This document shows positions 39,170 to 52,150 of a stretch of DNA of 64,000 bases, piece after piece; positions within the stretch are counted from its first letter, which is position 1, and each line of letters begins with the position of its first letter. Source of the stretch: Ascochyta rabiei. Lineage: Eukaryota > Ascomycota > Dothideomycetes > Pleosporales > Didymellaceae. Position numbers and translations under genes: made by a program. The stretch spans positions 434,001 to 498,000 of the forward strand of contig NC_082415.1 of NCBI RefSeq assembly GCF_004011695.2, written 5' to 3'. The notes under the pieces are model-generated. The model saw only the letters and a program-made list of their open reading frames with translations. It was not told the DNA's origin and searched no databases.

Positions 39170-42100
39170 CCCTTATTACTCTGCTCGTTCCTTTCCCTTG
39201 CTACCTCCCTGTTTCTGCAATCTTGTTAAGGCCCTAGTTTCCTAAGTAGGTTATTAACTAGAGTCTTCTAATAGCTTAGGGGTAGAAGAGTCTAGTACAT
39301 GTCTTAATAAACCCTAGTATAAGGCACTGCCTAATTTATATATTATCTAGGTAGTAGCCTCTATTACTTTAACAGTTAGACTATTAAATAACTTATTAAG
39401 AGCACCCCCCTGTGTATGCTGTCTGTCCTATAACTCCTATCCTTTCTTATATTCTAGTACTACTTCTTTATTAGTAAAGAAGGATTAATTAGAGATACCT
39501 AACTCTTTATTAGCTCTAAAGCAATACTTCTTAGACATCTTTACCTACTGCTAATGCCTCTTTACTATAGCAACATTGTTATTCCTGCTCTTCTAAAGAA
39601 ACTTTATAAGCTCCTTATTATTAAGACTAAAAATACAGAGTATCTCTTGCTAGACTAGATAAGAGTTGTACTAAGCCTAGCAATAAATAGCTTTAGAAGT
39701 CTAGGAAGAGAAAGTTAGCGCTATGTCTGCTAGGAAAGCATAGGAAGCACTACTATACTTGTTTAAATAACCTAATAGTAATAAGGGTCCTAGCGTAAGT
39801 ATCTAATAAGAACTAGTAATGTCCTTATATAATCCTATCTCTAGAATCTCTATAGTTTCTCTGTCCTCTGTAACTAGCACGTACTAAGGGAGTATAGTTC
39901 TGCGCCTTATTATAGATAGTCTAGTAGACCTATATAGCAGTGCTAGGTAGAAGATCCTAACGTCCCTATACTTGCAAGGATACTTCTTCTACTTAGCACC
40001 TACTACGTCTTGTACTAACTTAGGGTAGTTAACTGTATCTACCTACCCCTTAATATAACTATTACGTTATTTAATTCTATTATCTTTCCTCTAACCTAAG
40101 TATTCTAGAACTAAATTGTAGAAGCCTTCTAGAGTAATAGTATAGTTATCTGTATCTTTATTATTAAAGGATACTAAGCCCTGTATTATATCTATTCCTC
40201 TCTCTAACTCTATAGTGTTGTAGAGGTTACAATCTACGTGCTTAAAGAACGTCTTATCCCTAGGCTTAGTGTATTTAGTGTAGTATAGATAGGAGATTAA
40301 GTTAGTTTATTAACAGAGTACTGTATAGTAAAGCTAGTACTACAGATTACCCCTTACTAGCTATTAGATAACAGAGTAGTACATAATCCTATACTACTCT
40401 AGGTTGCTTTTACTATACTTTATATAAGTATAATAGTTATATATATTAAAGCATTTATCTACTATTTTTTAGAGTTCTAGATTATTTTAAAATATAGAGG
40501 CAAACACAGAGACTATAATAGTGCCCTTCTAGTTTAGACTATCTGCCTTAGCTTAAAAATGTTAAGATAGGTGCTTAAAGATAAAGTTACTCTAGTTAAG
40601 GTTAAGTACTGTAGGAACTAGGCGGAATTAATAGGACTATAGACTATCTATTGTGTTTAGTGCATAGAGCTGTTCTGAAAATAGGATCCTAGTTTTTAGG
40701 TTGCTTCTCTACTTTCTCTAGCTAGTCTTATTCTTATGTATTAGTATAAGTATGTTAGATATTATAGTAGTGTTAAGAGTGTAGACTAGTAAGCTAAGTT
40801 TACTAGCAGTGTACCTAGAATAGGGAAAGTAAACTTATAACAGGTTAACTATGTAGTAGGTAATTATTCTTCTACTAGCACCTTCCTTCTTTTAAGTTTC
40901 TCCTCCCTTACAGTACTCTTAGACCTATGCATCTAGGAGCTTTACACGCTCTAGATCCTTAAGGAGCTTCTAACTAATCTTTGTACAGAAGAGAATAAAG
41001 GCAGATTAGCTATTAGTGTATTTGCGCTTAGTGCTATCCTAGATATTATTTATTACGTCTTTACTAATCTCTATATCTTCCTGCATAGACTAAACATCTA
41101 ATGTTAATAGGTAGTTAACTTTAGGGCTTGTAACGTCTTAAAATATTCTCAATTCTAATAGCCTAATTAACAATTATTCTCTAGTCTAATAGTCCTCTAG
41201 CACTAAAGTAACAGAGCTAAATTATGTTCCCCTAGACTGTTAGTGCTCCTAAATTGCATCTATTGTGCAGCGCTGCTTTCCTGTTTTATTAACACCTAAC
41301 TTAAAGGCTATCTAGTTAAGGTTGTTAGGTGTTGCAGACAATAGGTCCCTTTAGTGTTCTTGTTTAATACTTTTAATAACATCCTTAGGGAATTTATTAC
41401 CTGTTAGGAATAGCTTTGTATTAGTCTATAGCCTTGTTAGAGTAAGGGATAATCCTCCTAGGGAAACACTTAATTAGCCTGTAGTCCTTATACTTGTTAC
41501 TAGCTTAGTAAGTAGCTATAACCTAGATAGTAATGCTAAAAGGGCTAGTGTCTAAACTCTGTTAAGAATATACTCTAGCACCGCTTATATTAGTGTAAGG
41601 AAGTTCTTAGAGCTAAATCTTATAGCATTTAATGCTGCCTACTCTTAAGTAATCCTTTCTTTTAGCAAGTAGGGTGTCCTAACACCTTTTAGGTTAAAGA
41701 TTAGTGCTAGTAGTTAGGTCTTCTATAGTGTAAGTGCTTATATCAACTATTAGTATGTTTTTAAAGTTAGGTCACTAGTTAGGCACACGTTCTACTCTGT
41801 TACTTTTAGCTTTAGTACGCCTTTACCTAGTGCTTTTACCTTTACTATAAGTAGGTAGGTTTTGTTACTTAGGTGCGTAACAAAGTTTATTATCTCCTAC
41901 TAGAGCATAGTAACGGCTTAGTAGACTGTATTCTAGTCACTTAAGTTATAGAACTTGTCCCTCCTCTTTTATAGCATAGATAGGCGTTAGTAAATTACTA
42001 AGTTAATAAACTTAGTAAGATTATTAGCGTCTACTTAGCAGACATAGTATATAATTAAGTTAAGTGTTATATACTCTATAGCAGACTGTAGGCAGTATAG

Positions 42101-42650
42101 TGTTACTATATTTACTAGAATATTTTTACTGTTCTTATTTTTGTAAATGTAATTTATAGCTTGTGCTATTTCTGTTATCTTCCTTTAGTTGTAGTCTTTT
42201 GCTAATTAGATTGCTAGGTATTAACTATTAAAGTTGCTTATGCCTCTATATTATGCAACTAGGTTTAGGGGTTACTAGATAATGTCTAATATTAAGTGTA
42301 TTATAGCTGCTAATTAATTAAACTTAGTAACTGCTGCACTTATCTAGAAGTTAAGCCTTTCCCTTTGCGCCTATAGCTCTCCTTAAGTAATCTCTATTAT
42401 AAACTAGCTAACTGTAGATCTCTCTATGTATAGCATTAGGATATTAGCAACCTTAGTAATGTCCTTACTCTTAATAGCCTTTAAGACTAATAACTACTGC
42501 ACTACTCCTTCTTCTAGCTCTAGCTCTTTCTATGTAATTGCCCTTTACTGTAATATTATAAGCTAATATTATAAGAGAGAGAGTTAGAAGTAACAGGGTG
42601 GCTCTGCTTTAAGAGTGTCCTAGGCAGCTGTAGGCCTGCTTTTCTTCTAC
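39170..42650 (-). pseudogene. Unidentified long ORF relic within element B
   Basis: The minus-strand reading shows protein-like segments between RIP stops. Near its start are SSAVVISLKAIKSKDI and VANILMLYIERSTVS (helical). Near 40.9-41.4 kb is a segment with IAFKLGVNKTGKQRC and ISKDVINNI. Near its end are KMSKKYCFRANKELGIS, SFFTNKEVVLEYKKG and GGALNKLFNSLTVKVIE. No motif of RT, integrase, tyrosine recombinase or DDE transposase was recognised. The first 1.8 kb of its 3' part recurs in the second B copy (53331-55139) with the same frame pattern, which argues for real former coding. Confidence 0.5.
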
Positions 42651-42828
42651 GCTTTTACTTACTATTTGTGTTTTTTACTTACTATTTATAGTTTTACTTA
42701 CGTACTTTTACTTGCTATAATTATTAATTATTTATAAATAGTTGTTTTAGTTATAAGCTATTAGCTTGTACCTTTCTCTATACTTAGTAAGTGCCTAGGC
42801 TAAGTTACTTTTACTAGCGTTAAGTTTT

Positions 42829-42875
42829 AGCTAATTAGGAGTTAACTAGTAAGACCTAGCAACTACTAATTAGCT
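42829..42875. repeat. Palindromic hairpin repeat, copy 1
   Basis: AGCTAATTAGGAGTT and its near-complement AACTACTAATTAGCT flank a tagtaagacct-type loop. A near-identical hairpin lies at 47260-47306. The pair brackets the pol relic of element B. Confidence 0.8.
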
Positions 42876-45800
42876 TGTAGCTTTAGCAGTTAGGACGTTA
42901 CCCCTCTATCTTTAGTAGTCCGTCCTATAGACTGCACTACTATTCCTTATTATTAGAGTCTAAATTAGATAAGTTATTATATATTGTATATTATAGTCTA
43001 TTATACTATATAAGAGGTTAAGGGTAGATTTTAATACTTAGTAAATTGCAACTAGTAGGTGTACTTCCCTTGCCTGCTAGAATAGAGGTGCTTAAATTCT
43101 TAGCAGCCTTGTTTTATCTACTTTGTAGAAATATATCCTTATAGTTTTAATTCTAGGTATCTTCTCTCTATACCTTTATAAGTCTCTTCTCTTTTAACTA
43201 AATGTCCTCTAGTAAACGCTTATAGAACTTCTTTATTCTCTACCCTAGTACTGTATATAGCATGCTAGTCCTGTTAAGGTCTTTAAGTAAATAGGTGCCC
43301 CTGTCTAGCTGCGTTCTGTTAAGTAACACTTAGTATAGCCTAAGCTACTTCTTTCTTAACTTCTTATCTCTAGACATGTTAATTTGTCCTACTAAGTCCT
43401 ACAGTAGAACTAGGTCTCTAGGGTTAATCTGCTTACGCCGAACTTTGTTGTTATTATCCTAATATTCCTTTTTTAACGCTCTTAGTTAATTAGTTGTGCT
43501 AACTATATCTTTTATAAACTAATTCTAGAGATCTAACTATATAGCCCTAATTGCGAGTAGTTAAGCCCTGTTCTTAACCTTCTAGAAAGGTAGTGTTTGC
43601 TATGTTAGTAGTAACAGTTTAATTAGAAGAACTAGGTTCTAGCTAGTAATAAGTTAATATGCTAAGTATCCTATAGATTGTATAGAGATCCTGTTAGCTA
43701 AGAGCACTATTAGGAGGTTGTCCACCTATAACCCCTTAAGCTTTGCAAGTGCGTTAATAATAGATTTATGTCTACCCTTTACTTTTTCTATTACTTAAGG
43801 GTTGTGTGTAGATGCCTGTACCCTCTTAATCCTGTAGATTAAAGTAAGCCTCTTAACTACTTTAGTAAAGTCTAGTCTGCTGTTAACTATAAGTCTTCTT
43901 ATAGTACTCTACCTACAGACAATGTCTTTGTATAGGAACTTTACTACTATTAATAACTTGTTATTTTAAAGCGCCCTTACCTCTATCTACCTACTTAAGT
44001 ATTCTCTAGCTGTAACTAGGTACTAGAATCCTCTGCTTATTAGCATGTGCATAATATTAATAGTAACTAACTCCTACAGCGTATAGGAGTAGGTACTAGT
44101 TAGCATATCCTTTATAATCTTAGTTACTCTAAGTTAGCACTTCTTATACGTAGAGTTTTTTCTCTTAACACTCCTGTATATATTAAGCTAGTAGTATTAT
44201 TAAGAGACTATAGAGAATATAGTGTTTATACCTCTATAACTAATAGTTTAGTAGATGTCCTATATAACTGTAGTTTAGATATCTGCATTATTAACTACAC
44301 GCCTAATAGTAATATTCCTTAAAGTTTTTTAGAATAAGTAGCCCTTCCTCTTAAAGAAGTTTATAGCTCTCTTCTTCTAAGCCCTATACTTTTTCCTGCT
44401 TAACCTAACTAGGGTCTTTAGGGAGTGTAGAAAAACAGTAATGTCCTCTAATTTCTAGGAGTATTCCTGTCTTAGAATCTAGGTAGTCCTTATGTTAACC
44501 TAGTCACCTAACACCACATTTGCTATTAGGTTTTTAACAAACTCTTTAATGTTAGATTTAGGTTTATCTAGGTTCTTCTACCCCTCTAGCTTTAGGTATC
44601 TTAATAGTGCGTCTATAACTATATTCTTCTTTCCTGGTACATAGCGTATTTTAAAGTCCTAGAGTAGAATTGCAGCAAGCTACCTGTTTTTAACTAAGCC
44701 TAGAAGATCTAACAACAACCCGTTTAGCTAGGTAATTAATATTTAAGTGTTAGTCTTAATAATAAAGTGTATACTATATAGCTACATCCTAAACTTCTTA
44801 AGTGCCTAAATAACTACCTTATATTTAAGCTTTGTTAAGTACTACCTACTTTCTGCCTCAGACTAGACAGTGCTTTTAAATCTGTATAGGTGTTATTTTC
44901 TGTCTAGGCCTATTTATTTAAGGTATGCTTCTGCGCCTTTATTACTTATATTAACTAAGAGGAACACTAAACTAGGATTTTTATAAGATACTGTTATAAG
45001 CGTAGGTGCGTTAATAATATGCTCCTTTAGGAGTGATATTAAGCTCTGTTCTACATCGCCCTATTGCCACACTGCGTCATTCTTTAATAACTAGAATAGT
45101 AGCTTTACTTTTAAGGCGAATAAAGGTATCTAGATATAGTAGTAAACCACAATTCCTATAAACATCTAGACCTCTTTTAGGTTCTAACACTCTAGCTAAT
45201 TTGCAATTTTGTTAACTTTCTTTTATGCTAGATATTGTCCTTCTACTAAAACCTTGTAGCTAACTACCCCTAATTAATTGTGTCCCTAGTAGCATTTAAG
45301 TCCTAACACTGTACCCCTAGCTCTTTCTACGTCTACAAGGACCCTGTCTAGTTACTAGATGTGCTTAAGCATATATTACCTAACACTAGGTAAAGCCTCC
45401 TTACTATTGTAATCTATCTTTAGGCTACTGCTAGTAACATTGTTAAGGAAAGGAAGTGTATCTAGCTAGTAATCGTTAAGAATCTTTGTTATAATTCTTT
45501 AGAAGACAGCTACTAAGTTAGTAGCTCCTTAAACTAGGGTATATAATTATAAAAGGCTAATTAGCATTATAACTGCTGTTATGTCTCTACTGTCTTTATA
45601 TAGTGTTATCTAGTTATAACTAGAGAAGACGTCTATAAGTAATATAATCTTACAGCTAGCAAACCTCTTAGAGAACTTGTCTGTAGTTAGAGGGGTTCCT
45701 ACATCTTAAACAGAGACCTTATTTATATATTAAGCGTTATTAATAAACTAAAATCTACTGTCTTTCTTAGACACTAAATGCTATAGGTTCCTGTATTAGC

Positions 45801-47259
45801 TGTTGCATTGCTTAAGTGTTCCTTGTTCTAATCTTTTATTTAACATCTTAACAAGTTCTCCTTCTAGACTTCTTATAACAGGGAAGGTTTTAACCTGCTA
45901 AGCTTTGTGTAGAATTGTCCTAATTTAGTAAGGAAGAGAAACCTCCTTCTAAATCTGCCTAGATTTAGAAAAAGTAAAGGCTATAGCTACTTCTCTGTTT
46001 AGAATTACTTCCTTAAAGAGTGCTATCTCTGCTAGGAACAGAGTATTGCCAAACTTCTAATCTTTTATTCTCTAGGGAGTAAGCCTTTTTCCTCTTAGGA
46101 ACAGGGCATATTATCTTTTAAATAAGTAATTAAAAGGCCTAATGCTATATAGCCTTAAACTAAGTATTAGCTGCTGGTATTTATATGTAACTCTTTTCTA
46201 ATCTTTATAACTAAGTTCTATAGGTTTATTAAGTTGTAAATTATTAACAGGTTAAACCTTTACCTCTACTTATTTATAGAGTGTGTTAACTTCTTAGTTT
46301 TTAACTATATTATACTAACCTCTTGTCCTTAATAATTATAAGTTTATTTAGGATAGTAAGATAAGGAAGTCCTTATCTGCATGTACCTGCCTAGGGTCTC
46401 CTCCCTTAGAGATCTATTAGAGGCTGCTAGCATTGTTCTGTGTAAAGATAAAACTACCTAGGCCTTTTAAGATTCCTAAATCTATAGTCGTACGTAGGAA
46501 GTAGTAGTTTACTTCTACTAAGTAATAGAACTTTAGTGTTGTTAGGTCTTTACTAGTATTAGAACATCCCAGCCTAATTAAGGAGTTCCCCTAACTTTTC
46601 CCTTATCCTAGTTATGCTTAACTAGGGTAGAGTAATAAGGAGATAGGTCTAATATAATAAATGTAGTGTTCCTTCTACTATTATTAGACATAATGCAGTA
46701 TATAGGTCTTCTAAAAACGTTGTACTATATAGCTAGTCTTAGTAATAAGCACTATAGCGTTCTAAGGATAACTAATCTTATTAGGTTCCTTATAAGTCTA
46801 AAGTGCGTTAAGGTTGTAACTTCTCTAATCTAGACTAGGACATTCTACAACGTTCTAACAAATAGATCTATGCTACTATTAGCTGTAATAACACCCTGCT
46901 CTTTTCCTATTAGGTGTGTTATTTCTTTGTACACTATTCCTAGCGCTTAAGAAGCACTAAACCTTATTAAATTTATCTAAGCTCTAGTGTTAATTAAGCA
47001 GCTAACTGCATATAACCTAATGTAAGCCTAGCATGTTAGTAAATCTTAGTGCACTAGCTTCTCTAACCTAGTAGTTTCTATAGTTTTAGCCAGCTTATTT
47101 AGAGGATCTTTATTGTCCTATATATTACTGTGTGCTTCTACCTAGTAGCTCCTGTAAGCATTCCTCTCTAAACTAATATTAAAGTATTAAGCCCTGCTGT
47201 TCTTAATTATAGGGTAATTTTTGCTAAACTTAGCGCTAGTGCAGACCCTTATAATTTCT

Positions 47260-47306
47260 AGCTAATTAGCAGTTAACTAGTAAGACCTGTTAACTCCTAA
47301 TTAGCT
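47260..47306. repeat. Palindromic hairpin repeat, copy 2
   Basis: The left arm AGCTAATTAGCAGTTAAC pairs with the right arm GTTAACTCCTAATTAGCT with one mismatch, leaving an 11-base loop (tagtaagacct). Weak similarity to copy 1 continues for tens of bases to the right, so both may be parts of degraded terminal repeats of a nested element. Confidence 0.8.
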
Positions 47307-49711
47307 TAAACCCCTAGCCCCTAGGATTGCCACGTTAACGCTTCTGCTAACTATTAGGTTAGAGTCTAACTCCTTTATAAGCTTCTAGAACATTACTTAG
47401 ATATAACCCTAGGAGACTAAGTCTCTAACAGTAATCCCTTATACTTCTTAACAAAGAACTTCAGTTGGAATCTTGTTTTTAGACAGTTTAAGTAAGTCTA
47501 CTATTCTAATGTCTAAGCTAGTTATTAAATACTTCCTCTTTTACTAATTTAATAGTAGAATAGTTTCTAATACCCTCTCTTATAATAGTAGTTTAATAAT
47601 AGCATATAGCTAACTGTAAGGCTAACTAGTAAAAGGTATTATTTACTTGCTCTCTATTAGTAAAGGGCTTAACCCTAACAAGTCTTTAATATCTGCTGCT
47701 AACTTATCTCTAGCATTATTATATGCTTGCTTAACTATAGCTTATTAAAATGTTAAAGGTCTTTCTTTCCTAACTGCAGCTCTCTAAGCTCTTTCTAGGA
47801 TAGTATTAACTTAGCAGTCGCGTGCCTTATCTAACCTAGTTATTGCGTTTAAGGAGGAGCTACCTTTAACGTTATATGCCCCTAGTACAATATCCCTGTT
47901 ATTAATATAATTAAGACTATAAACTTTGTAATAGTCCTTATTAAGGATTTAGAATTTCTAAAAAGAGTGTAATAACTTATAGTCTAGCTTATAATTATCT
48001 ATTATAGTTAGTGTGCTAACACTTCTAATAATCTTTCCCTATATGTCTAGGCCTGGCCTAGATCTATATATTACCCCTCTAGGCCTAGAGTCTACACCTT
48101 TAAATAGATTAGGCTTAACTGCAGAGGCTACCTAGTCTAAGACATCCTGTAAAACTTTAAAATACTCTTAAATCTTCTGTTTTAACTAATTAAGTTAATA
48201 AGTAGGTAGGACAGATCCTTAGATAGGTTTAATTTAATAGTAAGCAGGACTAAAGTAGTATCTGCGTTAACTATCTTAGTTAAGTTAAAAACTACACTAC
48301 CCTATATAGGTAAGTGCTCTATATAATTTACACTTATAGGCTTAGTAGTTTAGCTCTCTACATATATTACAGGAGTTATTATACTCTCTTCCTTAGGAGT
48401 AGTTTACCCCTTATCTTAGGTTAGCGTTTCTAGGTATGTTAGTGATGTAAGAGCTATTGTTCCTTTCCTAGGTAGCACTAGCTCTAGTTACTTAGGAAAT
48501 AAAGTAAGCGTAATTAGTGGGAGACTAAAGGATCTCTCTTATCTAATTGTTGGAGTTTATAAGGGTGCTAACTTCTGCTAGGGATAGCTTCTATCCGCCT
48601 ATTGCCTAGATAAGCTCTTTAACGTCTTTATTAACACTAGAAGGTAGGAGTATTTTGCTCTTACTACCCTAACTAGCTAGTTAATCCTTAGCCTAGGTAA
48701 CAATAGACTTAGCGTTAATTAGCTCCTTAGTGCTGTTTATAAGGCGCTAGGTTTCCTTAGTATGTTTATTATCCCTTCTAAGCGCTAATTTCTTTAAGCC
48801 TTAGCGTTGCTTATGCACCCTTTTTATAAAATTATAGATATTATTAAGTATAAATAAATATTAATCTTTTATGTCTAGTCTGTTTTGTATGTTAAAGAGG
48901 ACAAGGACCTTATTAACCTTTAGCAGTCCTAAGAAGAAGTAGTATCCTTCCTTAGAGGTTAGAATTTAATTATTCTTCTAATATATATTACTATATACTA
49001 TAAAGTTAGTATAGTAGTGTAATAGTCTAGGAAAGGGTTAAGAGGTTTCTTTAACATAGGCTTTAAGGAACGCTTAATTGCCTATGCATTAAGCAGTGTC
49101 CTAGTCTTTCTAGTAATCCTTTATAGCAATCTGAAGCTTAACCTAGTTATCTAAAGCGTATAGTTTTAGTCGTTTAATAAACCTCCTACAGTAATTATAG
49201 CAGTAGTTAGGGAGGACCCTAACCTTCTACTTATTACTTAACCCTCTGTTTTCTGCTATGTAGTTATAGTTATTAAGGAACTCTATAACCTCCTTTCTAT
49301 TAAAGGATAGTTAGATAGACCTTCCCTTTATTAGAACAACAACCTAATAGCTGTTTCCTGTTAGGGAAGACAGTGTCTCTATAGAGTCTAAAGGGTTGTC
49401 TATAGTAGTGTATATTAATCCTTAGTAGTCTGTTATATTTAAGAAGATAATAGTTTCTTAAAATTAAAGTAATCTTAATTGCTCTGTCTGTTAGAGCAGC
49501 TTAGTCCCTGTCTTTTATGTTCCTCTTGTCCTAAGTCCTAAGGAATAGGGCTAAGCAGATCCTAAGGAATAGGGCTAAGTAGAACTGTGCAGATAATGTA
49601 TATAATAAGCATTAGAAATTAGACTAAGATAGTCCCTTTACTAAGGCTTTTCTAGGTTAACTAGATGCCTGCCTTATTTTAAGCTTGTTTTCTAAATAAT
49701 AGGTCTAATAG

Positions 49712-49930
49712 TAACGTCCTGGTCCAGAATTAACAGGATAATTCCTAGGCTGTGCCCTAGCCTTTAGAGTGGCAGATATTTAGATAATAACGTCCTAGTC
49801 TAGAATTAACAGGATAATTCCTAGGCCGTGCCCTAGCCTTTAGAGTAGCAGATATTCAGATAATAACGTCCTAGTCTAGAGTTAACAGGATAATTCCTAA
49901 ACTATACCCTAGCCTTTAGAGTAGCAGAAT
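49712..49930. repeat. Three tandem copies of a 76-bp unit
   Basis: Units start at 49712, 49788 and 49864, each beginning taacgtcct, containing ttaacaggataattccta and ending gagtagcaga. Differences between copies are mostly C/T and G/A. They lie at the 5' (right) end of element B between gag and the terminal repeat, where untranslated-leader repeats occur in some gypsy elements. Confidence 0.85.
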
Positions 49931-49976
49931 TTTAATATTACCTACTATACTGTGCCCCCTAGTTAGGTTAATATTT

Positions 49977-52096
49977 TATTCTAGTATAAGTATTAAAGTA
50001 TCTTGTTAGCAGTCACATTAGGAAGGATACTTATTATTATTATTGTTAAGGGTTAAAGAGATAAGTAATATAGTAGTTAAATTCTATAACATACTCTACG
50101 GGTGAGCGGATCAAACGGGTGAGCGGATCACTCTGCCAAGACCACACCAAACCTCCACCTTACCACGCAATGCCTCAACAACAACATTAATCTACGCCCT
50201 TAAGAGAAGCTGCAATACAGCTTGCGCTCTAGGCAATTAAATAAGACGCAACGCTTACTGTATAACGCGCTGCAGCTATATATAACACGCCTTACAGCAC
50301 ACTACACGCTTAATACACAGGATAACCTACACAAGCTAATTATACGCCAGTTTAATAGATTATAGACTAGACTAAGGAGGACATAATTACTAAGTACATC
50401 CTTAAGCTAGATACACAAGGATTTGCCTCTTAGCTGGCTGCTATAGCTAATATAGCTAATTCTTTGCGTGCTAAGCGCAATATAGGCCATGTTAGCATAA
50501 ACTAGCCTAACACGTTTATTAAGCGCCGCCCTAACCTTAAAGTAAGGTTTAATTACAAGTACAACTACAAGAGAGCCCTCTGTAAGGATCTAGAGATTAT
50601 TAGGGGCTGGTTTAGGCTTGTAGCAAATGTTAAAGCTAAGTATAGTATCTAGGACAATAATATATACAACTTTAATAAGACAGGCTTTATAATAGGCTAG
50701 ATATTAACAGGAGTAGTTGTTACAGGCTTAGAACGTTAAGGACGGCTAAAGGCAGTGTAGTAGGGCAATTAAGAGTAGACAACGGTTATACAGGGCATTA
50801 ATGGCACAGGGTAGGCTATTCTACCCTTTATTATCTTTAAAGGCTGTAACTACCTCTCTGCCTGGTACAAAGAGGACAATCTGCCCTATGACTGGGTTAT
50901 TAGAGTCTCTGAGAACGGATGGACTACTAACAAGCTTGGTCTAGACTGGTTGAAGCACTTTAATGCCTATACAAAGACGCGCACCTAAGGAGTACACTAG
51001 CTGCTCCTTATTAACAGCTACAAGAGCCACAACTCCCTTAACTTCTAACAATACTGTAAGGAAGTGAAAATTGTTACACTGTGTATGCCTCTACACTTAT
51101 CTCACCTCTTATAACCACTAGATATAGGTTGTTTTGCCCCTCTAAAGAAGGTATATAGGCGCTAAGCTAAGAATCTTATACACAACTACATTACTTATAT
51201 TACTAAAACTAAGTTCCTACTATGCTTTATAGACGCCTATAAGGAGACATTTACTTCTAGTAATATCTAAGGAGGCTTCTAAGGCGCTGGAATAGTCCCC
51301 CTTAACCCAGAACGGGTTATAATAGGTCTTAATGTCCGCCTACGTACCCTACCACTACCTACTGTAGAAGATAAGCCCTAGCAGTCCTAAACCCTAAGCA
51401 CTACCTTGCAATTAGGGTCGCAATTAACGCTGGTTTAAGAGAGGATTTAAAGGCATGCAAGCAGCTTACTAACTTTAATAGTTAAGGCCTTTAAAAAGCT
51501 TGCTAAAGGTGCAGCTATAGTAGCGCACAAGCTAGTGTTGGCTTAAAGGGAGATTACTAGGCTTTAAGCAGCAAATAAGGCTGCTACGCGACGTAAATTG
51601 CATAAAAGAAAGCAATTACAGCAGGAGGGAGTCCTAACAGCTAAGGAAGGCCTTTAATTAACTACTCTAACTAAGTTTAGGGCGCGTGGTAATAGTAAGA
51701 AGGCAAAGAAGCGAGTGCGCGCTAAAGGAGGGGAAGTAACCTAAAGACGCTGTACAAAGTGCTACAATATTAGACATAACTTACGTACATGTAAGAAGGC
51801 TGTAGAAGATGTTTCTAAATAATATTATGTACTGCACTACTGTATACAAGGCCAAAGTGGGCTAATACGAGCTATAATAGGGTAGAAATTTAGTGTGGTC
51901 TTGGTAGAGTGATCCGCTCACCCGTTTGATCCGCTTACCTGTGGAGTACGTTAAGTAAGTATTACTAGTTGTTGTTATAGGTGTCTTGTCTTAACAGTTC
52001 CTGTTAAGGTCTCTTATACCCTTCTGCCGGCCAGATTACGTACACTAGCTAAGCATCCTAGTTCTTACTAAGGAAGTTACCGTATGCACCGGCACA
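49977..52096. repeat. Right terminal repeat of element B, split by a Fot1/pogo insertion
   Basis: 49977-50086 and 51954-52096 together reproduce the 255-bp left repeat. The first base block reads tattctagtataag (TGTTCTAG with G to A). The last reads caccggcaca. The DNA transposon at 50087-51953 interrupts it at a TA dinucleotide. Confidence 0.82.
50087..51953 (+). mobile_element. Fot1/pogo-type DNA transposon, copy 1 (about 1.87 kb)
   Basis: Terminal inverted repeats of about 60 bp: the left end taacatactctacgggtgag and the right end (complement) taacgtactccacaggtaag, both continuing through a twice-repeated gggtgagcggatca motif to actctgccaagaccacac. It is flanked by TA, the target duplication of Tc1/mariner-pogo elements. 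The plus-strand body encodes transposase relics: NKTGFIIG-like, VIQGINGTG, ILPFIIFKGCNYLSAWYKED, WVIRVSENGWTTNKLG, LDWLKHFNAYTKTRT, then LLINSYKSHNSLNF. The second DDE aspartate (normally in a DGHxSHNS context) reads Asn, and stops interrupt the frame. It is not active. Confidence 0.88.
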
Positions 52097-52150
52097 GTAT
52101 CCTTCCTAATGTGCCTACTAACGAGATGCTTTAATACTTATACTAGAACA
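52097..52150 (-). repeat. Detached 5' end of the element A-type terminal repeat
   Basis: Read on the minus strand it starts TGTTCTAGTATAAG and ends ggaaggatac. It continues logically at 38835 downwards (ttattaacattattgttaag). This shows where element B was inserted. Confidence 0.7.

Larger units (their letters stand above)
39091..49976 (-). mobile_element. Element B: large RIP-degraded Ty3/gypsy retrotransposon, internal region
   Basis: All identifiable coding relics are on the minus strand. Gag lies at about 48300-49500 (KEVIEFLNNYNYIAENRGLS and YCYNYCRRFIKRLKLY). Reverse transcriptase lies at about 45200-46200 (DVFSSYN then DSRDITAVI). RNase H lies at about 44610-45120 (NPSLVFLLVN, GAEAYLK, FKIRYVPGKKNIVIDALLR). 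Integrase lies at about 43400-44300 (IKRVQAS, GRHKSIINALAKLKGL, VDNLLIVLLANRIS). A long unidentified ORF relic occupies about 39170-42650. The internal length of nearly 10.9 kb is large for one gypsy element, so an additional nested insertion (perhaps 42.8-47.3 kb) is possible. Stops are dense throughout and the element is dead. Confidence 0.8.

Noticed and set aside
49712..49930. Possible CRISPR-like array because of regular spacing
   Set aside because: Whole 76-bp units are repeated with no unique spacers, and the host is eukaryotic. It is an ordinary tandem repeat.
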